Below are positions 34,517 through 46,149 of a DNA stretch of 64,000 nt, piece after piece. The stretch's first letter is position 1; the number at the start of each line of letters is the position of its first letter. The translations under genes were made by a program, and so were the position numbers. Source of the DNA: Basidiobolus meristosporus CBS 931.73 (lineage: Eukaryota > Basidiobolomycota > Basidiobolomycetes > Basidiobolales > Basidiobolaceae); contig MCFE01000181.1 of NCBI GenBank assembly GCA_002104905.1, positions 1 through 64,000 of the forward strand, written 5' to 3'. The notes below the pieces were generated by a model. The model made no database searches, was not told the origin of the DNA, and was given only the letters and a program-made list of their open reading frames with translations.

Positions 34517-35925
34517 TTACAAAACAAGCTTTACTTCCGAAGTCTGTGGGAAGTATTCGCTCACCATTATTTAAATTGGTCAAGGTACTGGGAATCCTTA
34601 ATAACATAATGGGTTTGAACCAATCAATGAAAACTATTTAACCTGAAGATCTGCAGCCAGTATTAGCGTTAATTCTATTTCTAAATCCTAACTTGGTTGA
34701 ATCTATCAATATAAACGACTAATTATGAAGACTGGGCAAGCACTTAACCTAGTCCCTCTCATTTTTGCTTAAGAGCTGATACATCGTCTGAGAACCCCAA
34801 CGTTGTTGGCACCTAGTCCCTGTTATGATCTCAGTATGGCACCAATATTCACACGTCTGCTTGGCTGTCAGCTCTGTAACTACTATATTTGTCTTAATTG
34901 TGAAGGTTGCGGTCTCCGCTTGTTGTCTGCTACTGGTCTAGTGTACTTAGATTTTAACAGAGCAAGAGTTCAGCAAGGTAAACCCTTAAAACTTGGGCAT
35001 ATTAGTGGTGTGCGGTCCTCAGCATTCTCTGGTAGAATGTTGATGCGAGTTTAAGTGGCTCTCCCCCGAGAGGTCGAGTATGGAATCAATCCGGTACATC
35101 TTTTTACAGAGCTTCCAGAAAAATCAACCCTATAATCCCCTTTAAGTCCACTATTAGAAACAAACATCTACTCACACCCGTACTCCTTGCTTCCAAAGAG
35201 GCCTACATCTGCAAATTGTTCAACGTCGCACGTGATTGTTAAATGTAGATTTCAACACAAATCATGTTTCGAACCTATTCGTGATAAATTTCCGAATCAT
35301 GCTATCCTATCGTCGCATGGTTTGTAGGTCTCAGGTATCTGAGAAACATGCCAAAGACTGAAGGTTCAGATAATAGAATAATTAGTCCTAATGAATGAAA
35401 TATGCAGGGGAGAAATTCATGCCGGGCTCTAGTGCTGTTTTGCCTTGTAAGCCCAATCTAGACATTGCCAGGGAGGAGCATTAGTTGGAGATTCGTTGTA
35501 GCCTAGCAATGAATCAAAATATTGCTTAACCATATCTGGTAATATACTGCGTTGACTTCTACCCAATTACCAGAAAATGCTTTATTCTGTAGCTAGAAAT
35601 TCCGATTCTGGCCGGCTTCATGCATTGGTAGAAGGCTACTCGTTTCAATAAAAAGTGATATGTATGAGACTAGCACTTAGATAGAATGAAGGATTAAACG
35701 TCAGAAGGTTATTTACAGCTTCCATTCCAAGGAGATGAAGTCAACTAGGTAAGCGCCGACCATCGAATAAATTATATATATGTCTGTGAAAAAATGTTCA
35801 AGTAAAACAGTGAGCACTAGTTGGTCTTCTCCCCTTCACCACATGGTAGTTTGTCAGTAATCCAGAGTAATAAACTTGCAGGAGTTCACATTGGTATATG
35901 TTGCGCGACCTGGTTCGATGCCCGC
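34517..35925. other. Intergenic
   Basis: Upstream of the UVRAG gene and downstream of the PAS gene. Short plus frames at 34803-35054 and elsewhere show no domain. Confidence 0.5.
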
Positions 35926-36805
35926 TTACTCGCTCCTGCGCAGAATAGCGATAAGGCCGTCACATGAAGCGGAGACAACGACAGATACGTTGATGGTTCC
36001 GAGTTCAGGAGATAGAAATCGTAGATCAACTTGCCCAATGCATGCTGTGGATTTTACACGATCGAGCTCATTAATCGTGGCGCTTAAATCCTCCTGATGA
36101 ATATAGGAGATAAAGGATGTTCCGGTACATTTCTTAGAATTCATCCCCAAGACAAACGAGGCTGGAATCGAGCAATACATGATGGTCAATTTTCGTGTGA
36201 AGCGATTCAGTACCATGCATACTCTTGGTTCAAATTGGATAGGCGTTGAAGGCAGTTGCGACTTATGAAGACGTAATAATTGAGGACCATCAACCTTTCA
36301 ACAAGTTAGCAATAGTTATTCTAAGGAAACAATGATAGTAATTGCTTACTTTATGTATGCAGTTGGGATTCTTGTCGATATAGACAATGTTATCTGCGGC
36401 TGCTACTCGGTCTGTTGGTCAAGTTCAAGAACTTTAATAACTAGTCTAAGGTGAGGTCGATACAACTATTAACTTACCTTTCGATTTTGAGTTGTTGAGC
36501 TCACCCTCGACTATTGTGGCCGTTATCATGTTGTAGCAGCAGCTAGCCACACATTCGATCGGTATAACCTTAGAGTCCTTCTTACGCGCAGTGCAAAACA
36601 GGACTGTTGCCAAGGAGTCGCTGATTTCCTGATAAGCTATAAAGGTATTGGTTCCGGAAATATGGTCTTCCGGTATGATGTAGAGACCAGTTTTTCCAAT
36701 CAGCTCATCCGGGGTGTAGCCAAGGACATCGGTAACGCTGTCAGAGACGTAGAGTATTATTCGCTGTGGCGTCAGGTCAAATATTATAATAAAATTCTTC
36801 TCCAT
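35926..36805 (-). CDS. Two-PAS-domain protein
   Basis: Exons 36805-36478, 36411-36350 and 36294-35926 give 252 residues. PAS 1 (about 1-110) starts at residue 3 with FIIIFDLTPQRIILYVSDSV and TDVLGYTPDELIGKTGLYII. PAS 2 (about 160-252) has SFVLGMNSKKCTGTSFISYI, then H-Q-E-D-L. No kinase, zinc-finger or other output domain is attached, and no LOV Cys (NCRFLQ-type) is present, so flavin photochemistry of the White Collar kind is unlikely. It could act by heterodimerising with another PAS protein. The gene begins directly with PAS 1, so an upstream exon cannot be excluded. Ligand and partner are unknown. Confidence 0.8.
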
Positions 36806-37839
36806 TGAATCAAGGCAAGTCCTTCACGACAAACGAAATTCACAAGTATTTAAGAGTGAAAGAAGGGTTGCCTGCGGTTGAACAAAGTCTAGATACAAAT
36901 GGATATTTTATGATCATGTTGACTGTAAATTACATAAGCTTCTGGCCTGGTTCATCATTCAAGACGATCGAATTTCATTTGATCAATTCTGACGTAATTG
37001 TCTCCCCCTTCCAAGGCCGTCCCGGTTGCTTTAAATATGTTATTTCAAGTAGGATATTTTGAGTATTAGGCCTATCGACGGGCATTTTGTTCCGGCTTAC
37101 TAGACTGTGAAGACATCCATATTTGTCAGAGATGTCATAGTCGTTCAGAGTGGACCATTCAGAATACCACAGAAACACCACAGATGAGCTACCAAGCTCC
37201 TAATTACGGGCTGTTCCAATCACACGCTATATGGATGTCTTGTATTTGATATGTTTTTTAATCTGATACACAGCCCTTGGAATACCAGTTTCCGAATGAA
37301 TGCTATGGGGGAGGTTCCAGCAATGTTGAAGATAATCATTAACGCACATAATCTTGCTACATACACTTGATTAATAATCAGCCAAAAGGCTACTCTGCAT
37401 TTATGGTATCTGCGACTGAGTTACTATAGGATAAATACCGGAAAAGATAGCCTTGCAATAGACGTCATGGTCTATATTAGCTTAATGAATACAAGTACAG
37501 TATGTTTGAAAGGCTATTTCAAATCAATATTAATCGTGAAGTAAGGTGAATGCTCACGGGAGAAACAAGAAGCCCAAGATTTCTCTGAACACAACTAGCC
37601 AAAAACCAATATTCACCACAAAATGTACCAAGGGCATCTAATCAAAACATGTGGTTTTCTGCACGTATCCATCAATGAAGAGTAGCCATCTGAAGCGACT
37701 TGAGCCTCTATGAAGGATTAGGCACTAAATTATTGAAGACAGTTGGTTTTGGATGTGGGGACGAGGTGGGTGAATAAGGTTTAAGTGTATGCTAATGTGC
37801 CAGTCGACTGTTGAGAGCAGTTAGAGGTATCCTATACCA
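36806..37839. other. Intergenic
   Basis: About 1 kb between the PAS gene start and the CorA gene end, AT-rich. No gene was recognised. Confidence 0.5.
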
Positions 37840-39526
37840 CTAAATGATCTTTTGACTCCGGAAATACCACCCGCTAAGAATGAAGTAAACCAACATGAAC
37901 CCTACAATCGAAAGAAACCATACTAGATTCGGCTCTTCGCCTCCTGGTACACGAACGTTCATTCCCCATAAGCCGGTTATAAGGTTCAATGGGACAATCA
38001 TTGTGGCAATGACACTGAGCTTGGTCACCACCTGGTTGAGCTTATTACTAGTTTGAGTAATCTCAATGGATATTTGGGCCAGATGATTGGCATGTGCACG
38101 AGAGAGGATCTTTTCAAAATGAGCGGCGCTTTGGATCGTTGTCAGAATATGATCTACGAAAACTAAGGGATTAGAGGAACGATAGCTCAACTTAAGACCA
38201 TCAGACTTTACCTTGAATATCGCCTAGGTAGAGGGAAATCTCTAGCCCGTTTGTCCCGGCTTTCAAAGCCTCAACCCGTTTCTGAACGGAGCGTATCACA
38301 TATGCCTTGGGCTTCAAAACACGTAGAAATCCAGATAGAACTTTGCGAGCAACTCCAATTTGCCGCAATAAACCTGTCTCGTCCGACTCCCGCTGATCAA
38401 ACACCAGCTCGTCCATGGAGTCCGCCTCGGCCTCCAGTCTCTTACCCAGAAGAATGAAATCGTCCACCACAGCGTCCATAATGGCGTAATTGATCCAATC
38501 TGAAACGATATTCCTGGGTCAGATTTCATCCTCAAAGGAACGAATGGAGTCCAAAGATACCTGGGGTAAATTCGACATGGCCCTTCAATTCGTTGAAGCG
38601 ACGAATCACAGTCTCTGGGTGACTGCTCGGTTTGAAGTGAATCTTAAGGAAATAGGATTAGTTTGGAGTATTGGTTGGCATTAGGAACATTGAAGAGTAC
38701 CGTCAAGATCGAGGTCGCCATCACTATACTGTATATGCTGAAGGGCTCCTCGATCTTCGAGTAGCAGATCTCGTTCGCATCGTTCTCAAAGGTCTGTATA
38801 CTGACGAAGTAGTAGTTCCGAAAGGACTCACACTTCTCGCGAATCTCTTGTGTTTGGATATCTTCGACTGTGAGAGGGTGAATAGTGAAGAGCTACATCA
38901 AGGAGGCTTATTAACTTTTCTAGATAATCCCAGGCCCTACGCTACTCACCTCTCCTAGCCATTTTAATTCCGAATCTGTGGGATTTGTGACATCTAGCCA
39001 GAAATTCTCAGCAGCCAGCAGATCTGATAACGGTCGTTTTTCGGAGCCCAAGTCTGCCAAGGTTTCTCCTCGCACCCGGCCAATACCTTGAGAGAAGAAA
39101 TCAAAGCGAGGATTGTACATGCTTTGAGTAGCGATCTAGCAAAAGGAATGTTGGGATGACAGCTTCGCATGGATTTTGAAGTGGTAAGCAAACCTTCTTG
39201 AATCCATCCAGACTTCGGCTGTTACGGTAGGTTATTACTGTTGGCTTCTCATCCTTATAACTATTTCGAAGGAACTTTCCGAGTATCTCTAGGTTGACTG
39301 CAACTGACTCCTGAGATATGTTGGCAGCTGGGGATGTGCTTTCTGGGGGAACGTCCTTCGTCGGCTTGGACGTAAGTCTGACCCTGGGCATGGAATCGGA
39401 AAAGATGATCTCTTCGTCTACTTCTTCATCCGAGTCCTCCTCGTTCATGTACAGAACGAGCTCGGGTTCTCTGCTAATCGAACAATTCGTGGAAGAGGTT
39501 ATCTCGGTCAAAGATCGCTCAGGCAT
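37840..39526 (-). CDS. CorA-type Mg2+ transporter, Alr1/Mnr2 group
   Basis: Six exons (39526-39194, 39135-38950, 38892-38701, 38642-38561, 38499-38212, 38162-37840; introns 49-61 nt) give 467 residues. The acidic N-terminus is followed by the Alr/Mnr2 soluble domain (NPRFDFFSQGIGRVRGETLA; HPLTVEDIQTQEIREKCESF; HPETVIRRFNELKGHVEF; INYAIMDAVVDDF). Two C-terminal transmembrane helices flank the family signature Gly-Met-Asn (ITGLWGMNVRVPGGEE), which forms the pore selectivity loop. Yeast Alr1 (plasma membrane) and Mnr2 (vacuole) are about twice as long, mostly in the N-terminal extension, so this is a short form. It is probably a homopentamer. The membrane location cannot be read from the s sequence. 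Confidence 0.92.
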
Positions 39527-42278
39527 TTTTCCTACTGATCTCTATTCGACAGCAAGGGATATTTAAACAACGTGGAACGTAATTTCCTTGACGCAATTGA
39601 CCGATTAGTGAAGCAGTATATTGACCGATCTACGCGTATCAAAGCAGGTATATCGAGAATGAGATTGATCGAGCAATCAATGCAAACAAGGTGAGCAACA
39701 GTGTTATTTTAAAATGTTTGTGGATGAACACTTCAAGGGAATTGGTCAGATCAAAAACCTAGTGTAAAGCTACAATATAATATGGTTTTTCAGCATGAAA
39801 CCTCACCACCCGAGTTCCTTGGACTACTTATAGTACTGAGTACTGCAGTGAAGAGGGAGGAATCAGGTATGCAACCTACAAGGTCAGCAAATCTGCACCT
39901 CCCATATTTTACGCATAATCCTCTCTGAATGATCTCACCTCCGGGTTTATTCATCAAACTAGCGAAATTGTGGTCGATGTCGATACAAACACCGGTATCT
40001 GCAAGATTGGCTCATTTGAGGGCACTGAATGCTGGTTTGGATGGACTATATGACCCCTTGCTGACTCCAGCCTCATGCCACATCCCAGGGTTGCCATGCG
40101 TGTTGGTTGTTTGATCGCATTCGGAGGATAATTTTGGGGGATGTGTAATTAGCAGGCAGTTGACAAGAGTCGCCCATTTAGGTTGCAAGTAGCCTGACTG
40201 TACCATATAGCAGCTAAAACTTCACTGGTAACATGAGCTTGGAAATGGTTTCAGTGGCAAGTAAACTGACCTTTGTCTATCGGAGAATCCGCATTGGTTT
40301 GGATTTACAAACACTTCTAGCACCAAGACAAACGATTACGTGGATAAAATAGATGCTTGATTAGGCACATAGGCAACATAACGCATCATACCGTAATTTA
40401 AATCACACTTGCCTGGCATGCACCATCATTATCTACAAGATAGCCCATCGACAAGCAGGCTTTCAAGGGAAGTCCCCTGATATATTCAGGAGGTCTTTTG
40501 ACACGAGGATCCGGTAGTATTTGAGCAATTAACACAAATATGATGGCATGCTCTCACGCGTGGGGCGTCACAGTCGACGGAACCAATACGTAGAGGCCAG
40601 CATTGGTTTTCCGGGATGGTATAAATGAGGTCCAGCATTGGGGATTCTGTTTATAGGGCTGAATTTCTGTTTTACTGCTTTCCTGCAGATCTTGTTGACT
40701 GCTCACCGATAAAATTCTATTTGTACAATGCAACCATGGAGCCATGTTAAAGTGGGATAAACCGACTTGGCCATGGTCTTGTTGAGGCTCAGATGGAAGG
40801 TTGGGTCCATATCACTCCTCAGAGGACCTATTAGAACTTTGAAACCTCTGCGAACAAAACCTGAGGATAGCACACCACTACACTATATCTGTCAATTCAA
40901 TTCTTTCCATGGATGAGATCCACCAAATGATTTAGATGCTCCAGCGCCCTCTAAGCCTCTCAGAGTAAAGTTTCACACGTTAAACCCGAACCCAGAGGTC
41001 AGGGCAATTACTGATTAATGGCAGTCAGACATTGTGTGCACCCATTGCCAAATAGCATCCGCTGCTCGTGAACTTGCAATGGCCACTAGCTTATCCACAA
41101 AGTCCAAAACATCTCGTTTCTCTAAACATCCATTAGCCATGGAGTTCAAACTATACATCCCAAATCAATTGCGTTCTGTCTGTGACACCGAATCACGTGG
41201 TGAGCGAGGTGAACCGCGGTTGTAGCATATTTGCGATAACCTCTAGCTTTTCACAAGGAGTCTCACACGCATCAACATCGCCTCCTTCTGGCATTGAGGT
41301 TATATCCCCAATTGCAACGCCGCTCGAAAAGATGTGTCCACTTCATATCCCAACCGCATGCCGGTTCCATCGGAAGCTCACCATCAGCGCAATAATCCTA
41401 CTGGATTGAATCTTATGATTCCGTCGACTCACTGAAAGAATCAGAATCAATTGCATCATTGCTCTACAGTATATTAGCCACACCCTGTATTTCCAAATGT
41501 CAGTCAGGCGGTTTAATCAAGATACAGTAGGGCATCCAGACCACATCTGGGAGTCTAATCTTGTGCTAACTCATGGCCTATCAGACGTGAGGCATCGTTA
41601 TAATCTATGTATTCAAAATCTAGAAGTACAAGACGCAGGAGCACTCATGGCAATGCCAAGGCAATGTTATGCAAATTTGAATATCATACTACACCAACTC
41701 CCATATATATCGTTTCCATTAATTTCACCCAATCGATGTGGCAAAGACTCAAGTATAATTCAATTTAAAGTCTAACCAATAGGCCAGAGAGCCGCCACCC
41801 AAAATTTGTTGATATCGATATTGGAAATGTGGTGGCATTACCATAGAGGTAACATGTCCGCTTTCAGGTACATAGAGCCCTCATAGTTGAAAGGATCCCT
41901 CAAAAGAACTCCCGACGAATTTGGCATTTCTCCTATTTTTTAAGCTCAAGTTTCAGTTTTGATATGCTTTTCCATCTTATTGGAGCAGGGTGGGCTTCTT
42001 CCCGCGTGTAACAATAAGTTGACTACTTCTACTTTGAGTAATCCCACTCAAATGGGATCCACTCATATTCTCCAATCCCAATTGGAATCTCAGTTGCAAC
42101 CCATATACCCAACACAAAACATCAATTGAGCCGTATTTAAAACTCTCAAATCATTCAGGAGTCGTATCTTGGCTTCGTTGGCTTCTGTTTCTATTCAATT
42201 AGAAATTAATGTAAGTTCCTTCTTTTTGCGTATTCCTTCGGGCTGTTGGGATGGAAACACTAACCTTTTACCAGAACC
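39527..42278. other. Intergenic, 2.75 kb
   Basis: Between divergent CorA (minus) and desaturase (plus) genes. No domain was seen in frames up to 92 codons. The right end contains the desaturase promoter and a probable 5'-UTR intron. Confidence 0.45.
42211..42274 (+). other. Probable 5'-UTR intron of the desaturase gene
   Basis: GTAAGTTCC after AATTAAT, a CTAAC branch-point-like site 15 bases before the end, and TTTTACCAG followed four bases later by the start ATG at 42279. Size and signals match the coding introns of this window. Confidence 0.6.
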
Positions 42279-43370
42279 ATGCCTCCATTCGTAGAACCGG
42301 TCGTAGAAGTGCCCGAGAAGTCGGCCCATGCTGATCGCCGTCACCCTCTCTACATTGGTGACTGGGAGCGTTCAATCCCGTACGTTGATGAAACCTTTGC
42401 CAAAGATGACCTGGACGAACCTCATTTCAAACGTAAGCGGGCTATTCTTGAGAAGCACCCTGAGATTGAAGAGCTCTACGGCATTGATAAAAGCACAAAA
42501 TGGATCACCTTTGCCACTGTCTCTGCTCATCTATTCTGTGCGTACTTATTTGGGCGCGTTCTTCTTGACTGGAACTGGACCATGGTGATTTGCTCATACG
42601 CCGTTGGAGGAACCCTCACTCAGGCTTTTGGGTCGATCATCCACGAATGCTGCCATGCTTTGGCTCATGAATCCCTCTTTGTCAACCGTCTGCTTGGTTT
42701 GTTTGTCAACATCGGGATTCCAGTTCCAATTGCACAATCCTTCCGTAGATACCACTTGGAGCATCACACTTTCCAGGGCGTTCTAGGCAAAGATCCCGAT
42801 CTTCCTTTGGACTGGGAAGTTACATTGATCAGCGGCAACGCATTTCTCAAGTTCTTGTGGCTCTTGATTTTCCCAGTCATGTATGTGGTTCGTGGTGCCG
42901 CCATGGGCAAGAATCCTTCTTTCTGGGAAATCGTGAACATTATCTTCACCATCATTACCGATATCTGCATCTGGTTCGTGTGTGGCCCCCGAGGATTTCT
43001 TTACATGATGCTCTCGTTGTGGTGGGGCTACAGCATTAATCCCGCCGCTGCCCATTTCATCCAAGAGCACTACACCTGGGATGATGGACAGGAGACCTAC
43101 TCATACTACGGCAGCATGAACAAGCTGACGCTCAACATCGGATTCCACAACGAACATCATGACTTCACCAAGGTAGCCTGGTCCAAGCTCCCAGCCATCC
43201 GTGAAATTGCCCCCGAGTTCTACAATACCATCCATTACCATGACTCCTGGTTCCGAGTCCTCTGGGAATTCGTTACTCAGCCAACCTTCGGGCCTCAGAG
43301 CCGAGTTGGCCGGGAATATTCCGACCACCTGAAGGCCAGAAAATTAGTGAAAACCGAAAAAACCCAATGA
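42279..43370 (+). CDS. Sphingolipid delta-4 (dihydroceramide) desaturase
   Basis: A single exon of 363 residues. The N-terminal DES signature (DWERSIPYVDETFAKDDLDE; KRKRAILEKHPEIEELYGID) is followed by a membrane fatty-acid desaturase domain. All three histidine boxes are present: HECCH (122-126), HLEHH (159-163) and HNEHH (290-294), which bind the di-iron centre. Four probable transmembrane segments lie at about 80-95, 100-118, 185-205 and 215-250. The enzyme puts the 4,5-trans double bond into dihydroceramide in the ER, a step towards glucosylceramides in filamentous fungi. Codon use is more C-ending than in neighbours, which suggests high expression. Length is normal for the family. Confidence 0.93.
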   Translation: MPPFVEPVVEVPEKSAHADRRHPLYIGDWERSIPYVDETFAKDDLDEPHFKRKRAILEKHPEIEELYGIDKSTKWITFATVSAHLFCAYLFGRVLLDWNWTMVICSYAVGGTLTQAFGSIIHECCHALAHESLFVNRLLGLFVNIGIPVPIAQSFRRYHLEHHTFQGVLGKDPDLPLDWEVTLISGNAFLKFLWLLIFPVMYVVRGAAMGKNPSFWEIVNIIFTIITDICIWFVCGPRGFLYMMLSLWWGYSINPAAAHFIQEHYTWDDGQETYSYYGSMNKLTLNIGFHNEHHDFTKVAWSKLPAIREIAPEFYNTIHYHDSWFRVLWEFVTQPTFGPQSRVGREYSDHLKARKLVKTEKTQ

Positions 43371-44601
43371 GCACTCCTACGAATCCGGTTAATCTTATTA
43401 ATAATACCCTGGAGACACCGTTTTGATTGTATTTTTTTCACACTATAATAAATTGTATTTTATTATCCACCACCCACAACGCAGCACCCATTGGTCCATT
43501 CAGGCGGGTCAATCTTCTCCATCAAGCGCTTGGCAAGCGCCTGCCCGAGTTGGAGAGAATCACCCCACATATTCGGATAATTCCCAATTCGTCGACCTAA
43601 GCAAAGTACCCGAGCTAAAGCATCCAAGCTTTCCAGCTAGTTAAGCCTTTATCGGTCATGCATCTCTGAGGCTTGTGCCATAGATCAAATACATATCGAG
43701 AAGTCTTAGTACACCACTCGATTGGTCCTTCTACGGTTGATTTCTAAATTAGCACAAGCGACCGATCCTTACTTGGGTAGCGCCTTGGGCAAAATTGCGC
43801 TTTTCGATCCAAGAGCACAGGCATACATACGGACATACACACATGGGCAGCCAAGAAACCTGGGAAGGGTTCTTTCCAGCCGCTTGTGGAATATTCAAAG
43901 ATTGTTCAGGTTTTGCGAGTAGAATGGCCAATGGCCTTGCTCTGTTACTTACACACCTAATGCAGGAGTAATGAATGATTGCTCCATACGCCATTCAACG
44001 GCTTTGGGTATCCTGACAACCTTGTGAAAACATCAGCAGGTAGAAATACGGCCGGCTGACTCAAGTGGAACATGTCGCGAAATAGTACCACAAGCTGATA
44101 CGTTGATGGCTGATATGTAGGCTTGTGAGAAAAAGTCCTAAGGAAATTGCTTGTTACACCCATTTCCCATTGCAATACGAATCCTGTGGTTGCACGAATT
44201 TGAGAATCACGGTATATTTTGCTGACTAGCTGGTTGGCACCATGACCTTTAGCAATCTGGGCCGCGCTTTCGACTCCATTATCCTTGTCAACCTTGGATC
44301 ATCACAGATTGACGAGATCTGATCTCACTCGCTCCTGTGCATGGTATTAAGTTTGCAAGGAATTACAGGTCCAAAGGCACCGCAACAAGACCTTGGAATC
44401 TACAATACCTGATGTTAAGGTAACAATTAGTACGTATTGTGAAACCCTTTGGAGTGGTACTATGGCCAGAGGGAATGGCAAGGAAGTCATAAAAGCATCG
44501 TACCAGCGCTGGCCCAACCCACCACTGATTAATCTTCACTAACCATCCCACAGTTAACTTCCCTACCTTCTAAAGTAAACCTATAATACCATTCTCGAAG
44601 C
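43371..44601. other. Intergenic
   Basis: 1.2 kb between two plus-strand genes. Desaturase 3' UTR at the left. Nothing else was recognised. Confidence 0.5.
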
Positions 44602-45424
44602 ATGGCGCTTGTTGATTTTATTACTCATCGACTGTCGAACTTCTCAAGTATTCACAATCCTTTAAAATGTGGATTCAAAAGGAAGAGTGCCAAATTCTCT
44701 GATATCGACGGTGATGGTAAGCCTTCTGAGCACTTGCCCCATTCCAGATAGTCTGACTAAATCGGCCCCGTTTTCCAGCCACCTTGTTTGCTCTACTCCA
44801 TGCCAAAGACCAATTTTCTACTCCATGGCTAGGGTTTTCCCAGCGCTCGCATCCTTCCGCATTGTCCAACATCTCCTTGAACCAAATATCACATGACGTC
44901 AAGGTCGTGTATCTCCCGCTAAGTCTCAATCCAACCACCCATCACATCGTCAACGTCTACCAACTCAACGACAAGCGTTTGCTGCTGGTTGTGGAAAACT
45001 TTGTTACTGGCTGTACCGAGATATACCTGGAGAGCATCAAGAACCTGAACTCCGCGTTGGCAGAAAAATCCCCCGTGGCTACCGTGAACAAGCTATGCCA
45101 GTTGTCCGCCTTGGACGCAATCCAAGGAACACTCGCGTTATATAGTGTCGTGGAAGGAGAGGTATGTCCCCGCTCGTTAGATGCCAATTTACCGAGTCCC
45201 CTGGCTAATTTTCAACCTGCTAGCTCTACACGTTTCAATTCGCTGCGGACGGGGACGAGGTTTATGTCAAAAAGACCCGAATCCCGTTGAAAAGTCACTT
45301 CAAAAAACAGCAGCTCCCCAAGATTCGACAGTTGCTGTTCATTCTTGGGACCAGTGAGTTGTGCTTTGTCGAGACCGGATCGAAGGTGAGGATCTTCAAC
45401 CTTCGACGCAAGCGGTTCAACTGA
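44602..45424 (+). CDS. Unrecognised three-exon protein (232 aa)
   Basis: Exons 44602-44716, 44779-45161 and 45224-45424 join in frame with good GT..AG signals (introns 62 nt each). Residues 1-38 are basic. The middle reads ATLFALLHAKDQFSTPWLGF and HHIVNVYQLNDKRLLLVVEN. The C-terminal part (LYTFQFAADGDEVYVKKTRI; FILGTSELCFVETGSKVRIF) looks like beta-strand repeats of a propeller-like or jelly-roll fold. No signal peptide or membrane segment is evident. I do not recognise a family. The last section resembles parts of very large uncharacterised fungal proteins, so this may be a short relative or remnant of one. Confidence 0.65.
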
Positions 45425-46149
45425 GACGAGCCCTGGTTGTCATTCCCCGGTCCTCCGCAATCTGGGAGGTTTAAGTTCATTTGTAGATATAGAAAGGCAT
45501 GCACCTGAAATGATTCTCTAAGCCATTGGGTATGTATATACATTATACATGGTATACTGCATTGTTTATGTTTTCCGGTTTAGTTTCTAGACTAACTTCG
45601 CTACATATTTTAATCCGTTAAATCATTTGTAAATATTTCAATACTCATCTCATTAATACCATATCTCCAAATGCGCAGTTCCTGTGTACTCTAATTATCT
45701 AGCACCTTATAAATGTATCTAGTTGTATATGTAACCAATTATGTATTTCTTGCAATAAATATTCTCTATAGCCAACCAAGCGCATCCAACCTACCCTTGC
45801 CATACCTGCTGCTACCGAGATCAACCGAGTCGTGTTCCCTACCAGCATATGAAACTATGGTGAGAACAAATTACCACCCCATATCTTTGGGATCACTTGA
45901 ATGCCACTTTCATTGCATGAAGTTGATTTAGAAATCAATTCAGTAGACACCGTTGATGGCGGTCTACAAGCAAGTAAGGCCGAATGGATGTGCTTGTCCT
46001 GATCGCTTTTGAAATGTTCCTAGTGAATGGTCTATGGGGGCGTCGAATCGAGGGGCTGTTCATCAGCAAGAAAATCGTCAAGTTGAGCTAAGATACAGGT
46101 ACAGGTTACAGGTAGATTTACGAGGTTCAATATTTAATTTATCGCTACT
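45425..46149. other. Intergenic between convergent genes
   Basis: AT-rich 3' regions of the unrecognised gene and of ARL1. Nothing else was recognised. Confidence 0.5.

Noticed and set aside
35905-35935. tRNA B-box-like GGTTCGATGCC on the plus strand
   Set aside because: Flanking bases cannot form a T-stem, no A box lies upstream, and the segment is within the PAS protein coding exon. No other convincing tRNA was seen.
42764-43328. Several antisense frames under the desaturase gene
   Set aside because: They are shadows of a strongly coding plus-strand exon with all three histidine boxes.
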